Assembly: GCA_013289765.1 (NCBI GenBank) | Contig: JABCZI010000001.1 | Coordinates: forward strand, 186,001 to 250,000 | Direction of reading: 5' to 3' | Origin: Acidobacteriota bacterium | GTDB lineage: Bacteria; Acidobacteriota; Terriglobia; Terriglobales; Acidobacteriaceae | DNA length: 64,000 nucleotides | In this document: positions 24,969 to 34,957 of the stretch, in pieces | How positions within the stretch are numbered: position 1 is the first letter of the stretch | Layout: each line of letters begins with the position of its first letter | Translations under genes and position numbers: made by a program | Notes under the pieces: generated by a model | What the model saw: only the letters and a program-made list of their open reading frames with translations | Database searches by the model: none | What the model was told of the DNA's origin: nothing

Positions 24969-25583
24969 TTACCTCAAGATGCGAAAAAATTCCTCTGCTG
25001 ATTTTCGCGGGTCTCGTAGCAGATCAGATATCACCGCCACGGAATCGGCCCCAGCTTCAATCACTGAGGCGGCATTGGCACGCGTAATCCCTCCGATCGC
25101 GACCAGGGGCTTTCGCGTCAACAGCCGCGCCTGGCGCACACCTTCGAGCCCTACGACGGGATCGGGCTTATCTTTGCTGGAGGTCGAAAATACGGGACCG
25201 ATGGCGAGATAATCAGCCGATGTGCGATCGGCTTCCTCGATCTGCTCTGGATTATGCGTCGAAACACCGAGCCAGCGGTCGGGGCCGATGATGGCCCGAA
25301 CGGAATCGGGCAGCAGGTCGTCTTGCCCCACGTGCACACCGTCGAACTCCGCCACCAACGCCAGATCGGCGCGGTCGTTCATGATGAGCCTGGCGGTTGC
25401 GCCCACATGCCCTTTCAGTTCGCGCGCATGTTTCAACATCACGCGAGCATTCCCAGTTTTGTTGCGGTATTGCAGCAGCGTGCAGCCGGCCGCAAGAAGC
25501 TGCTCTGCATAACGAACTAAGTCTTCGGTTGTTGAGAAGCTAGCCGTATCCACGATGGGATAAAGGCGAGGAACCGGGATCAC
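24969..25583 (-). CDS. thiE: Thiamine-phosphate synthase ThiE
   Basis: This 204-residue TIM-barrel enzyme joins hydroxymethylpyrimidine pyrophosphate and thiazole phosphate. Family motifs seen are [49 protein letters not shown] and AIGGI. Its ATG overlaps the accC stop by 4 bases (ATGA type), so translation is probably coupled to accC. No other thiamine gene and no TPP riboswitch were seen nearby. Confidence 0.95.
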   Translation of the reverse strand: MIPVPRLYPIVDTASFSTTEDLVRYAEQLLAAGCTLLQYRNKTGNARVMLKHARELKGHVGATARLIMNDRADLALVAEFDGVHVGQDDLLPDSVRAIIGPDRWLGVSTHNPEQIEEADRTSADYLAIGPVFSTSSKDKPDPVVGLEGVRQARLLTRKPLVAIGGITRANAASVIEAGADSVAVISDLLRDPRKSAEEFFRILR

Positions 25584-26944
25584 GCCGACGTGTCCTTTTT
25601 GCCGGTCGCCAGAAAGCGTTCGATGAACCCTGTGTCAAATTTGCCGGCCTGGAAATCCGGATCCGCCAAAATCCTCCGGTGCAGCGGAATCGTCGTGTAC
25701 ACACCCTCGACAATAAACATGTCCAGCGCCCGAGTCATTCGCGAGATGGCCTCGCCGCGATCCTTGCCGCGCACAATTAGTTTTGCGATCAGCGAATCGT
25801 AATAAGGCGGTATCACGCCCTCAGTGTAGGCGGCCGTATCCACACGCACGCCCGTGCCTCCGGGAGGATGGAACGCCGTAATCTTTCCCGCCGACGGCGT
25901 AAATTTCTCGGGATGCTCTGCATTAATGCGGCACTCAATGGCATGTCCGCGATGCACGATGGGGCCTTGCAACACATCTGACATGGGAGCGCCAGCAGCA
26001 ATCATGATCTGGCTTTTCACCAGGTCAACATCCGTCACCATCTCGGTCACGGGATGTTCGACCTGAATGCGCGTATTCATCTCAATGAAGTGCAAGCGGC
26101 GATCCTGATCCATCAGGAACTCGATCGTGCCCGCATTGGTGTATCCAATGGCCGTTAGCGACTTGACCAGGACTGCGCCAATTTGATCGCGCAACTCGGG
26201 CGTGACCTGCGTCGAGGGCGACTCTTCCAGCAATTTCTGATGGCGGCGCTGGATGGAACATTCGCGTTCGCCCAAGCTGATCACGCTGCCATGCTCGTCA
26301 GCCAGCACCTGAAACTCGATGTGTCGCGGATGTTCGACATACTTCTCCATGTAGAGGTCGCCATTGCCAAACGCGCCTGCCGCCTCTGCCTGCGCGGCCT
26401 TGAATAATGCCGGCAGTTCTTCTTCGCTGCGCACGATGCGCATGCCGCGTCCCCCGCCGCCGGCGGATGCCTTCATAATCACGGGAAAGCCCACTTGCTT
26501 TCCCCACTCGATAGCCTCGCCTTCTGAGGCGATGATTCCATCGGAACCGGGCAGAATCGGCACGCCCGCACGTTTCATGGCGGCACGAGCTTTTTCCTTT
26601 TCTCCCATCAGCCTCATCACATCAGGCTGCGGCCCGATGAATTTGATCCCGCTGGTGTCGCATACTTCGGCAAAATTGGCGTTCTCTGCCAACAATCCGT
26701 AACCGGGATGGACTGCATCCACGTTCGCGATTTCCGCTGCGCTAATTACGGCGGGAATGTTCAGATAGCTTAGCGCCAGTTGAGGGGGGCCGATACAAAT
26801 GGCCTCGTCGGCAAAACGTACCGGCAAAGAATGCCGGTCCGCCTCGCTGTAGATGGCCACGGTGCGGATGCCCAGTTCCTTGCACGCACAAATGACGCGC
26901 AACGCTATCTCTCCGCGATTCGCAATCAGTATCTTCTTAAACAT
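25580..26944 (-). CDS. accC: Acetyl-CoA carboxylase, biotin carboxylase subunit AccC
   Basis: This 454-residue ATP-grasp enzyme carboxylates biotin on AccB, the first half of malonyl-CoA synthesis. Diagnostic stretches are [64 protein letters not shown] and RINAEHP. Length is typical. It follows accB by 130 bases and is followed by the overlapping thiE. The carboxyltransferase subunits are not in the window. Confidence 0.97.
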   Translation of the reverse strand: MFKKILIANRGEIALRVICACKELGIRTVAIYSEADRHSLPVRFADEAICIGPPQLALSYLNIPAVISAAEIANVDAVHPGYGLLAENANFAEVCDTSGIKFIGPQPDVMRLMGEKEKARAAMKRAGVPILPGSDGIIASEGEAIEWGKQVGFPVIMKASAGGGGRGMRIVRSEEELPALFKAAQAEAAGAFGNGDLYMEKYVEHPRHIEFQVLADEHGSVISLGERECSIQRRHQKLLEESPSTQVTPELRDQIGAVLVKSLTAIGYTNAGTIEFLMDQDRRLHFIEMNTRIQVEHPVTEMVTDVDLVKSQIMIAAGAPMSDVLQGPIVHRGHAIECRINAEHPEKFTPSAGKITAFHPPGGTGVRVDTAAYTEGVIPPYYDSLIAKLIVRGKDRGEAISRMTRALDMFIVEGVYTTIPLHRRILADPDFQAGKFDTGFIERFLATGKKDTSA

Positions 26945-27075
26945 GAATCAGCTTTCGGCCTCTAGCCGTCAGCTTTTGCTCCGATTTCTAAAGGGTGGGC
27001 AATTGGTTGGAATTAACCCTTGTTGGAAGAAAAATGAATAAGCAGGCGCAGTTCGCCTCAGCGCAGACTCCGGCT

Positions 27076-27561
27076 TCACTTCTTCGGCCTAATTGCGAAC
27101 AACTCCTGGCCGTACTCAATCGGCTGGCCATTGCTCCCCATCTTCTTCACGATTTCGCCGGCCACATCCGACTCAATTTCGTTCAGCAGTTTCATCGCTT
27201 CAACGATGCAGAGAACCTGGCCCACCTCAACCATATCCCCTGGCTTTACGAATGGCGGCGCTCCCGGTGAGGGCGCCTCATATAAAGTTCCCACGATAGG
27301 AGACTTCACAATGTGCAAATTCTCTTCTGGAATCAGCTGCGCAGGAGGCGCAGGCGGCACCTCAGACGACGCTGTAACAGCCGGCGCCGCTGACTGCACC
27401 CCGGTCACCGCGGCATAGGGAACCTCGGGACGCGTGTGCAGAACAGTGTGTTCTCCACCACGCTTGATCTTCACCTTGACATCGCCGCGCTCCAACTCGA
27501 ACTCGGAAATATCCTTTTCGATTAAGAACTCGATGAGTTCCTTCAGCTCTTTATGATTCAT
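27076..27561 (-). CDS. accB: Acetyl-CoA carboxylase biotin carboxyl carrier protein AccB
   Basis: This 161-residue protein has an N-terminal AccC-interacting helix region (about 1-40), an Ala/Pro-rich linker (about 55-77) and the biotinyl domain (about 82-159). The biotin-accepting lysine is Lys124 in VEAMKL. The loop APSPGAPPFVKPGDMV fits bacterial AccB. It is first in the accB-accC-thiE group. Biotin probably comes in part through BioY (10929-11513). Confidence 0.96.
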   Translation of the reverse strand: MNHKELKELIEFLIEKDISEFELERGDVKVKIKRGGEHTVLHTRPEVPYAAVTGVQSAAPAVTASSEVPPAPPAQLIPEENLHIVKSPIVGTLYEAPSPGAPPFVKPGDMVEVGQVLCIVEAMKLLNEIESDVAGEIVKKMGSNGQPIEYGQELFAIRPKK

Positions 27562-27657
27562 TCGCGTAGAGTGGACCGCTTTATCACTTTGTGTCGCGCC
27601 GAAACGGGCGCGGAAACCGCCCGGCGTCCATCCGGCCCGGCGTGAAAGCCAAGAAGA

Positions 27658-28764
27658 CTAAACTGCGAGAAAATCCTTGCTGGTCGGAGTCAGCACTTCA
27701 CAACCGCTGTCGTTAACCGCGACCATGTCCTCGATCCTCACGCCCCATTTTCCGGGGAAATATACTCCTGGCTCAATCGTGACGACCATGCCTGGTTGCA
27801 GCACTTCCTTCTGTCCAGCGGCGACCCTGGGCGATTCGTGGATCTCAAGACCCACTCCGTGCCCGGTTGAATGTGTAAAATAACGTCCCAATCCGGCGTT
27901 GTGCAATACCTTCCGGGCTGCCGCATCGACTTCAGAAACGCTGGCACCGGGTCGCACCGCTGCGATCGCTGCCAACTGCGCTTCCCTGACCGCCGCGTAT
28001 GCCTCACGTGCCTCCGCGGCGTTTGCACCGGAAGACGAACCCACCCACACGGTGCGGGTCTGATCCGAACAATAACCATCGAGTATAACACCGAAATCGC
28101 AGACCACGAATCCGCCCGGCACGATCACTTGCTCCGTCGCTCTGCCATGAGGTAATGCGGATCTGGCTCCCGACGCAATGATAGTAGGGAACGACATCTC
28201 CTCCGCCCCTGCCCGGCGAGCCGCATACTCCATTACCGCCGCTACTTCGGATTCCTTGACCCCGGGCTTCATTACTTCAATCGCCCGGTTAAACAACGTT
28301 GCGCCCAACTGCACCGCCGCCCGAATCAGATCCAGTTCATCGTCGTCTTTCACCATGCGCGCGCGCTCTACTAGAGCCGACGCATTCCTCAATCTAATGG
28401 TTGGAGAAAGCAAATCGGCGAGGCGCTTCTTTTCCGCCACAGTCAAGTGTTCGGCTTCAATCCCGATGGTCCATTTCCCCGATCTTTTCCGCTTGTGACG
28501 CGTTTCAAGCCATTCCCCAAGCGAGTTCAACAAAGCTTTGCGCGCAATGTTTACTTTCGCGCCCTTCACCTCGGCGCGGCCCTGCGTGTCATAACGCACG
28601 TCGGTAAAAAAGACACTGCCGGTAGCCTCGATCAGCAGGAAACCGGCGCTCCCGGTGAAGCCGCAAAGATATCGAATGTTAGGAAGGTGGCTGATTAGAA
28701 GCGCGTCGAAGCTGCTGATCGCGAGCACGTCGCGAAGCTTTTGTTGGCGCACTAGAAAATTCAT
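27658..28764 (-). CDS. M24 family metallopeptidase (Xaa-Pro aminopeptidase-like)
   Basis: I start at ATG 28764 ([14 protein letters not shown]), which is 368 aa; a TTG six codons earlier is possible. The N-terminal creatinase-like domain covers about 1-130. The pita-bread domain follows with metal ligands in [18 protein letters not shown] (two Asp), [10 protein letters not shown] (His), VVTIEPGVY (Glu) and VRIEDMV (Glu). It probably removes N-terminal residues before proline. It lies between the pilus cluster and accB, on the same strand. Confidence 0.9.
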   Translation of the reverse strand: MNFLVRQQKLRDVLAISSFDALLISHLPNIRYLCGFTGSAGFLLIEATGSVFFTDVRYDTQGRAEVKGAKVNIARKALLNSLGEWLETRHKRKRSGKWTIGIEAEHLTVAEKKRLADLLSPTIRLRNASALVERARMVKDDDELDLIRAAVQLGATLFNRAIEVMKPGVKESEVAAVMEYAARRAGAEEMSFPTIIASGARSALPHGRATEQVIVPGGFVVCDFGVILDGYCSDQTRTVWVGSSSGANAAEAREAYAAVREAQLAAIAAVRPGASVSEVDAAARKVLHNAGLGRYFTHSTGHGVGLEIHESPRVAAGQKEVLQPGMVVTIEPGVYFPGKWGVRIEDMVAVNDSGCEVLTPTSKDFLAV

Positions 28765-28810
28765 CGCTGCCCAGTTTAGCAAACAGCAGCTGAGCGATGT
28801 GAGATCTGCC

Positions 28811-28859
28811 CAAAAACAAAGCCGCCGGCGCTGACAGGTTCTTCAGGCCGGCGGGCTTT
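28811..28859 (-). terminator. Terminator at the end of the pil cluster
   Basis: On the minus strand AAAGCCCGCCGGC pairs with GCCGGCGGCTTT (one bulged G) over about 17 bases, followed by GTTTTTG. It lies just after the pilQ stop at 28890 and before the peptidase gene. Confidence 0.7.
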
Positions 28860-28889
28860 AATCTTCAACTGCGCTGTTATGTCTGACGG

Positions 28890-30968
28890 TTATGTCTGAA
28901 TAATTCGCGGCGTGATGAAGAAGATCAGCTCCTGGTTAGTGGTGTTTACCTGGGTATGCTTGAACAAATTACCCAGGATCGGGATGTTGCCCAGCAACGG
29001 CACCTGATTAATGTTGATCGAGTTCTGAGTTTGGATAACACCGCCGATCACCACCGTGCCGCCGTCGGTCACCAATACTTGCGTCGTGGCCTGCTGAGTG
29101 ATCAGTTCGGGGTTACCCTGCACTTCCTGACCGAAGTTTGGCGTGGTGTTCTCCACGTCAACGTTCAGGAAGATCGTGTTCTCCGAGGTGATCTGCGGAG
29201 TAACGGTCAAGCGCAAGAAGGCGTCGATGTAGGTCACCGTTGGAGGACCACCCAACTGCGCCTGCGTCACGATCGGGACGCGCACACCCTGTTTCACCAG
29301 AGCCTGGATGTTGTTCTGTGTTACCACTCGCGGCCGCGATAGGACCTTCAGCAATCCGCGCGATTCAGCCATCGTAAGAATGGCATCGATGCGGACGTTC
29401 CCACTCGAGTTCTGAAATCCTAAACCGCTTGTCGGACTCGTTGAAGCCAGGTTGCTGAATAGCGGGATTTGGCTGATCGTGGTTGGGCTCGGCGGAGTAC
29501 TGCCGACGACCGTGTAAAGTGGGTTTCCTCCGAAAGTGCCAATCGGAGAAGTTCCCACGGAGGTGGCGCCGCCTATTGTGCTTGTACCGTTGCCCCATCC
29601 GAATCCAAGCTGCGTACCGATATCGCGCGCGAATTGTCTTGTTGCTGCCACCACGCGCGCTTCAATCTCTACTTCTTGGGTCTTGCGATCGAGCTGCGTA
29701 AGCAGCCGATCGATGATGGGAAGGACTTTTGGTATGTCATTGACGATTACGGCGTTGGTTCGCTCATCGGCGACCACGTCGCCGCGTGTCGAAAGAAATT
29801 TCTTTACCGTAACTACCACATCTTTGGCATGCGCATAGCTCAGGAAGCGGGTGACCGAAACTTTATCGACCGCCAGGGCCTCCGCTTCGACTTGAGCGCG
29901 GCGTCCCTCCGCTTCTTTCTTCAGTGTTTCCACAGTAGCGACGCGTAGAACATTGCCTTCGAGTTCTCGAGCCAGGTCGTTGTTCTTCAGAACGATATCC
30001 AAAGCCTGATCCCACGGCACATCATCTAGAACAATGGTCAGGGTGCCGTGCACATTCGGATCGAGCACTACATTCAATCCACTGATTTCGTGGATCAATC
30101 GGAAGAAGTCTTTCAAATCAACATCCTTCAGATTCACCGAAATCGGCTCGCCCGTGTACTTCGGACCGGCCATGGCGGGTTGCTGTTTGGCCTGCGCCTT
30201 TTGCTCAGCCGCAAGGTTTACCGCGGGCTGAATGGCGTTGTCGGAGGAAGAGCTTTGCGGTGCCTGCGTCGCGTGCATGCTGACAGGCAGAAGCTCTGCG
30301 GCGGTTTTGTCGGAAAACTTGGCTGCCGCGTCCTGAGCACGCTCGATGGGCTCTGACGCTGCGACCGGAGAGGCTTTCTTCGCCTCATAAGTAGGTTCTA
30401 CAAAGACGAAATCGCTCGACGAAGTCTTGGCCGTTTCGGCCGCCTGCGGAGCCACCGGCTGCTTGACTGGTGCGACCGGAGACGGATCCATGCTGGCAGT
30501 CTCTTTAACGGGGGCCGCCACAGGCTTTGCCGAGCTTGCGCCCGCCGCTGTTTGCTGCGTATACAACGTCAACACTAGCTTCCCATCCGCGGAGGGATTC
30601 AAGTCATAGCGGCAAGCATGCTCCAGATCAACCACCACGCGAGTAGTAGGAGGAGTCTGACCATCCATGCCGATGCGAATGCCTATTACTCCAGCACTGC
30701 CGACCGTAATGTGGCTCTGCCCCGTCGCCATAACGGTTCCGGGCAGTGCCACAACCAGCCGCGCCGGTGAATCCGCAGTGGTCACCTTGGGCGTTATTGA
30801 ACCACGGGCATCGATTTCGACCCTGGTCTCATTCGCGCCCCGAACCACATTCACTCGCTGCAGTTCGTTTCGCTGGCTCGCCGGTTGTGACGCCGGTGTC
30901 TCGGCAGCCGATGCCGCCAGTCCGAGTACCAGCAACGGTAGTAATACGCTGAGCAGTTGCTTTCGCAT
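28890..30968 (-). CDS. pilQ: Type IV pilus secretin PilQ
   Basis: This 692-residue outer-membrane secretin forms the pore for the pilus fibre. A signal peptide (1-22) precedes an AMIN domain (37-139), a long Ala/Pro/Lys linker, an STN-type domain (LKDVDLKDFFRLIHEISGLN, about 275-345), an N1-type domain (VDKVSVTRFLSYAHA…) and the secretin core near the C-terminus (RPRVVTQNNIQALVKQG, VTDGGTVVIGGV, VPLLGNIPILGNLFK). It is the last gene of pilM-N-O-P-Q and is followed by a terminator. Its AMIN domain is closely similar to that of the next gene upstream. Confidence 0.96.
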   Translation of the reverse strand: MRKQLLSVLLPLLVLGLAASAAETPASQPASQRNELQRVNVVRGANETRVEIDARGSITPKVTTADSPARLVVALPGTVMATGQSHITVGSAGVIGIRIGMDGQTPPTTRVVVDLEHACRYDLNPSADGKLVLTLYTQQTAAGASSAKPVAAPVKETASMDPSPVAPVKQPVAPQAAETAKTSSSDFVFVEPTYEAKKASPVAASEPIERAQDAAAKFSDKTAAELLPVSMHATQAPQSSSSDNAIQPAVNLAAEQKAQAKQQPAMAGPKYTGEPISVNLKDVDLKDFFRLIHEISGLNVVLDPNVHGTLTIVLDDVPWDQALDIVLKNNDLARELEGNVLRVATVETLKKEAEGRRAQVEAEALAVDKVSVTRFLSYAHAKDVVVTVKKFLSTRGDVVADERTNAVIVNDIPKVLPIIDRLLTQLDRKTQEVEIEARVVAATRQFARDIGTQLGFGWGNGTSTIGGATSVGTSPIGTFGGNPLYTVVGSTPPSPTTISQIPLFSNLASTSPTSGLGFQNSSGNVRIDAILTMAESRGLLKVLSRPRVVTQNNIQALVKQGVRVPIVTQAQLGGPPTVTYIDAFLRLTVTPQITSENTIFLNVDVENTTPNFGQEVQGNPELITQQATTQVLVTDGGTVVIGGVIQTQNSININQVPLLGNIPILGNLFKHTQVNTTNQELIFFITPRIIQT

Positions 30969-31064
30969 TTCGCTTCTCTCCCCAACCCGCGGGTCTGACC
31001 CGCGTGTCCTTCTTGAACTCGATTTTTTCAGAGCTCCGGTTTTTCCGGTGGCACTGTCGTAGCG

Positions 31065-32321
31065 CTAAACAGCCGGCGTCGTGATCCGCTTCGTTACTTC
31101 CCGTGTAAACGGTTTACCCAGCTTGTCCTGCATCGTTTCCTGGAACACTACCGAGTCCCCTGTGATTCTCACCACGAAGCCGTTAAACACAGGATCGTTC
31201 TCGTGCAGAAAATAAGCTTTGTTCAAGCTGTTAGTCACCACCGCGATGAAGCCGGTTTCCGCCTTCACCACACCTCGCACATTGATCTGTCCAATCTCCA
31301 GGCATTTCTTGCCGCTGGAGCAACCTGAACCTGCGCTCTGCTGCACTACCGGACTGAAAAATGGATCACGTTTCCCCGTCATCGCCCATTTTTTCGCCTC
31401 GGCTGCGGGCGGCTTTGGTGCTTCAACTTTCTTTATGACGCTAGCCTGAGTTTCCTGTGCCGTAATCTTCGTAGTGGCACCCGCTGGCTTTGAAGCAAGC
31501 TTCGGATCTGCTGTGGCAGTCGCAGCCTTCGGGGCAGCGCCCTTCGCAATCGCGTCTGCTTTTGCTGGCTTCGGAGATGAGGCCGGAACTTCAACCTTCT
31601 TCGTTGTCGTGGAAACCGCTGCAATCGGTTTCGCCGCTGTCGTTTGTTCCTTAGTCGCCGTCGCAGGGGAAGTCTTGGCCGGAGCATTCTTTGCAATTGC
31701 CTGCGTAGTATGGAGGGTCAAGAGGAACTTGTTGCCGGGGCCCGGGGCCAAATCGTAGCCTACTGCCTGTTCCAGATCCACCACTACACTCGTAGTCGGG
31801 GGCGTTTTACCGTCCATGCCGATGCGTACACCTTTGACTCCCGCAGTGCCGACTGCAATCTTATTCTGCGGGGTCGCCATCACGGTCGCCGGAAGTTCCA
31901 CCACCACACGCGCCGGCGAACTTAATTTGCTCACCTTGGGCGTCACTGCCTCCCGAGAACTGATCTCGATCTGTACATCGTCCGCATTGTGGAGGACGTG
32001 CACTCCCTCAAGCCGGTTGGGCTGGCCCGCCGCTGAAGCCGATGATGGCTTCACTGCCGCCTTGGCGGGAGCCGCCGCTGGTTTCAGCGGTGCTGTACTG
32101 GCGGGCGTAGTCACGCCTGCCGGTTTCGCGCCCGGAATCTGCGCGGGTTTTACCATCGGCGCCGGAGCTCCAGGTGTTGGCTTGGTCGGTTGTGCTCCCT
32201 GCGTCGGAGCGACCGCCGTTCTCTGGGCTGCATTGCTCTGGTTGTTGTTAGCGTCCGGGCTTTGTGCCCAGGCCGCCCCGGTCATCATTGCTACTGCCAA
32301 AATGCCTGTAGTCAGCTTCAT
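31065..32321 (-). CDS. pilP: PilP-like pilus assembly protein with an extra AMIN domain
   Basis: A signal peptide (to AAWAQ, residue 20, no lipobox Cys) is followed by a Pro/Ala linker and an AMIN domain (104-206). Then comes a Lys/Ala-rich spacer and a C-terminal PilP-type beta domain (about 310-418: GKRDPFFSP, INVRGVVKAETGFIAVV, GFVVRITGDSVVFQE). PilP usually links PilN/PilO to PilQ and is a lipoprotein without AMIN. Here the AMIN domain resembles that of PilQ (both contain RIGMDG then TPPTT then VVVDLE). Two cysteines lie in the PilP domain. The gene order supports the PilP role. Confidence 0.88.
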   Translation of the reverse strand: MKLTTGILAVAMMTGAAWAQSPDANNNQSNAAQRTAVAPTQGAQPTKPTPGAPAPMVKPAQIPGAKPAGVTTPASTAPLKPAAAPAKAAVKPSSASAAGQPNRLEGVHVLHNADDVQIEISSREAVTPKVSKLSSPARVVVELPATVMATPQNKIAVGTAGVKGVRIGMDGKTPPTTSVVVDLEQAVGYDLAPGPGNKFLLTLHTTQAIAKNAPAKTSPATATKEQTTAAKPIAAVSTTTKKVEVPASSPKPAKADAIAKGAAPKAATATADPKLASKPAGATTKITAQETQASVIKKVEAPKPPAAEAKKWAMTGKRDPFFSPVVQQSAGSGCSSGKKCLEIGQINVRGVVKAETGFIAVVTNSLNKAYFLHENDPVFNGFVVRITGDSVVFQETMQDKLGKPFTREVTKRITTPAV

Positions 32322-32331
32322 AAGGCGATTC

Positions 32332-32985
32332 CTATTTGCGCACGCTTGCAGCCCCGGTTGTGGGCTTCGATCCCGGCGCCGCTACGGATGGCTCCAGGTC
32401 ATGACTGAAAAATGTCGTCGCGGTGAACGAGGCCGCTACGCTCTCGTTCGGCGCGTATTGGTAGGTATGCTTGACTTTCGCATCGGAGGCATTCTTCGTA
32501 TTTGCCACCAACAGCGCGCTAACGTTCACGATGCGCTCCAGCTTCGAAACCCGGTCAAAGAAATTCAGCATGGAGTAGTAAGGACCATCCAGCTCCAGGT
32601 CGAACGGCACCTCGGAGTAGTAATCCTTTGAAACCACTGGTTTGGCGGAGTAGCGGCGCAGTTCAACACCAGCCTTCTGCGCTTCGCCATCCATCATCTC
32701 GATGAAGGTATCGACCTGCTTTTCATCCGGAACGATCCGCCGCTCGATTTCCAGTTGTTGTTTCAAGTTCGCCAGCTGGCGTTCCATATCTTTCAGCTTG
32801 GGACGGTAGGATTCGAGTTCGTTGTTTTCCTTAACTTTTTCCTGTACCGCATGCTCGGCCGCCGCGTTCTTATCGCTCTTGCTCTTGAACACAACGAAGT
32901 ACAGCGCTCCTGTAACCAGGGCGCCTCCGAGTATCACCGTTCCCCACTGCTTCAGGCCCGACAGTTCGCTAAAATTCATTGCCAT
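32332..32985 (-). CDS. pilO: Type IV pilus inner-membrane protein PilO
   Basis: This 217-residue protein has one membrane helix (about 16-33) after a short cytoplasmic tail, a coiled-coil stretch (about 45-85, ELESYRPKLKDMERQLANLK) and a periplasmic ferredoxin-like fold. The family stretch DGEAQKAGVELRRYS followed by FDLELDGPYYSMLNFFDRVSKLERIVNV is clear. It pairs with PilN. ATG 32985 and an in-frame ATG two codons later are both possible. It starts 10 bases after pilN. Confidence 0.93.
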   Translation of the reverse strand: MAMNFSELSGLKQWGTVILGGALVTGALYFVVFKSKSDKNAAAEHAVQEKVKENNELESYRPKLKDMERQLANLKQQLEIERRIVPDEKQVDTFIEMMDGEAQKAGVELRRYSAKPVVSKDYYSEVPFDLELDGPYYSMLNFFDRVSKLERIVNVSALLVANTKNASDAKVKHTYQYAPNESVAASFTATTFFSHDLEPSVAAPGSKPTTGAASVRK

Positions 32986-32995
32986 AGGTCTGCCC

Positions 32996-33595
32996 TTACG
33001 ACTTCCCCTTCTCGCAGGTCAGCATGAACTGGAACGCCTGCATGTCTTTAATCGTATCGTCCTGGTAAGTTTCCTTGATCTCAACACTCTTGAAAAATCC
33101 TGTCTTCTGCAGATTTGCGATTAAACTGGCCACCGCGTCGGTGCTCAGAGCGGTACCTTCCAGGCTGACGCTGGGACCGGTATCATCCATCTTTTTTAGC
33201 CAGACTGCTTCAGTGCCGTTCACCGTCTCGCCCAGCATGGCTAGCAGGGTGACGGGGCCGCCGGACTGGGCAGCGCGCAATGCATCGATTACGTCGACGC
33301 GTCGCTTGTAATTGTTCGCCTGAGTTTGCCGCTCCATGTAGCGAGCTTTCACCTCGCTGAGTTCGCGGTTCTTTATTTCAGCCGTCTGCATTTGCTTCGC
33401 GATCGACTGTTCCTGCCGGTCCAGCCGGTACCAGTAACCAAAATTCAACAGGCCAGCCACTACCACTACCGCCAGCACTTTCAGGCGGGGCGAACCCATA
33501 TCGCCCATTTCCATCGTGGGCATTACCGGCGCACTGCTGCCTCCGGCGCGTTTATTTTTTCCCTTCGACGATTCCAGCAAATTGATTCTGATCAT
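32996..33595 (-). CDS. pilN: Type IV pilus inner-membrane protein PilN
   Basis: The N-terminus MIRINLLESSKGK is the PilN motif that docks into PilM. A membrane helix follows (about 37-55), then a coiled coil and a periplasmic domain. It is 199 aa, as usual. The gene overlaps the end of pilM by 4 bases (33592-33595), so translation is likely coupled. Confidence 0.94.
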   Translation of the reverse strand: MIRINLLESSKGKNKRAGGSSAPVMPTMEMGDMGSPRLKVLAVVVVAGLLNFGYWYRLDRQEQSIAKQMQTAEIKNRELSEVKARYMERQTQANNYKRRVDVIDALRAAQSGGPVTLLAMLGETVNGTEAVWLKKMDDTGPSVSLEGTALSTDAVASLIANLQKTGFFKSVEIKETYQDDTIKDMQAFQFMLTCEKGKS

Positions 33596-34647
33596 AAGGA
33601 TTCAAAGCTCCTTAAAGCCAAGCCCACAGCTACGGCTAGTTGGCCCGGATTCTGCTCCACCAGCTCCGCTCCTGGACCGTCGCTCGGCGGCACTACTCGC
33701 TGGAACGGATTCAACAATTCCACCGGCATGGAAAATTCCTGCCGCAATGCTTCCATTAATCCCGGCACCTTCGCCGATCCGCCGGCCAGGTAAATTTTCT
33801 CGATGTGCTCGCCCGCCGCGCTTGCCCGGAAAAAGTCGAACGTTTTTTGAATTTCCAGCACGATGATCTCCGTCACCTGTTGCAGGATCGGCGCCTTGGC
33901 ATCTTCACTCACCGTGCCAACCTTCTCGCCCAGCTTCAGCTTCTCGGCATCCTCGAAGTTCAAGTCGAGTTCCTTCTGCAGAGAGTCCGTATACTGGTGG
34001 CCGCCCACACTCACGTCGCGCGGGAACAACGGCGTTGTGCCTTTCACGATGTTGATGTTCATCACGCTGGCGCCCAGGTTCAGCAGCGCCACTACCTGGC
34101 CGGGCGCTGGCTGGTAGTTGTACTCGTAGCAGTTCTGCAATGCCAACGCATCGATGTCCACAATAGACGGGGTCCGTCCCGACATCGAGAGTACGTTGGT
34201 GTAGTTCAAAATCTTGTCCTTCTTCACGGCCACCAGCAGAACGTCCATCTGCGGGCTGCCGGCTTCCTCGGAGAGAATCTGATAATCCAGACTCACGTCC
34301 GCCAGGTCGAAGGGAATATGTTGTGCCGCTTCCTTCTCGATGGTCTCCGCCAGTTCCTGATCGCTCATCGAAGGCAGCGAGATTTTCTTAACAATCACCG
34401 AGTGTCCGCTCACCGCGGTTGCCACTGATTTGGTTTTGATCAGGCAGTCGGCAAACAACTTTGAAATTGCGCTCGAGACTGTCCCCGAGTCCACGATCAT
34501 CGAATCGACCACGATGTCAGAGGACAGCGGTTCCAGCCCCAGGTGCGCCACTTCAATCTGCCCACCCTTTTTCTTCAACTCCACCGCCTTGATGCTGGAA
34601 GAGCCCACATCCAGACCTACGATCGTCTTCGCTCCCATTCCAAACAT
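33592..34647 (-). CDS. pilM: Type IV pilus assembly ATPase-like protein PilM
   Basis: This 351-residue actin-like (FtsA/PilM) cytoplasmic protein binds ATP and the PilN tail. Phosphate and nucleotide motifs are visible: GLDVGSSSIKAVEL at the N-terminus, VVALLNLGASVMNINIV in the middle and IYLAGGSAKVPGLME near the C-terminus. It starts the pilM-N-O-P-Q run, 75 bases after the small HTH gene. Confidence 0.95.
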   Translation of the reverse strand: MFGMGAKTIVGLDVGSSSIKAVELKKKGGQIEVAHLGLEPLSSDIVVDSMIVDSGTVSSAISKLFADCLIKTKSVATAVSGHSVIVKKISLPSMSDQELAETIEKEAAQHIPFDLADVSLDYQILSEEAGSPQMDVLLVAVKKDKILNYTNVLSMSGRTPSIVDIDALALQNCYEYNYQPAPGQVVALLNLGASVMNINIVKGTTPLFPRDVSVGGHQYTDSLQKELDLNFEDAEKLKLGEKVGTVSEDAKAPILQQVTEIIVLEIQKTFDFFRASAAGEHIEKIYLAGGSAKVPGLMEALRQEFSMPVELLNPFQRVVPPSDGPGAELVEQNPGQLAVAVGLALRSFESL

Positions 34648-34720
34648 GTGTGCCCGCCTTTTCAGTAGCTTTGTTTTTTGTATCCCCGGCCTATTGCCGG
34701 CTTTCTACTCTGCAAAAGTC

Positions 34721-34957
34721 TTACTGTGACCCAGCAGCTTTTGTCGCCGCCTTCGGTTTATGTTTCGTTCCCATCTCCATCTGGCTCGACTTCTCTTCCA
34801 TCCACTGGTCCAGCTTCGATTTTTTGAAGCGCCAGCGGTTGCCCAGTTTGAAGGCCGGAATCTTCTGTTCGCCGACGTATTTGTAGAGCGTGTCCGGACT
34901 CACTCCCAGATACTGCGAAGCCTGACGAATGTTCATCACTTCTCGCGAGTCGGCCAT
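34721..34957 (-). CDS. Excisionase-type helix-turn-helix protein (78 aa)
   Basis: Translation from ATG 34957 (site AAGGGA) gives MADSREVMNIRQASQYLGVS, then PDTLYKYVGEQKIPAFKLGNRWRFKKSKLDQWM. This is a MerR/excisionase-like winged HTH (HTH_17): a helix-turn-helix, then a 'wing' with K-L-G-N-R-W-R-F, then a terminal helix. A Lys/Ala-rich tail follows. It sits immediately before the pil cluster and may regulate it. An upstream in-frame start at 35029 lacks a ribosome site. Confidence 0.85.
   Translation of the reverse strand: MADSREVMNIRQASQYLGVSPDTLYKYVGEQKIPAFKLGNRWRFKKSKLDQWMEEKSSQMEMGTKHKPKAATKAAGSQ

Noticed and set aside
24584-25583. TPP riboswitch near thiE
   Set aside because: thiE starts inside the accC stop, leaving no leader, and no CUGAGA/ACCUG-type core was seen in the flanks.
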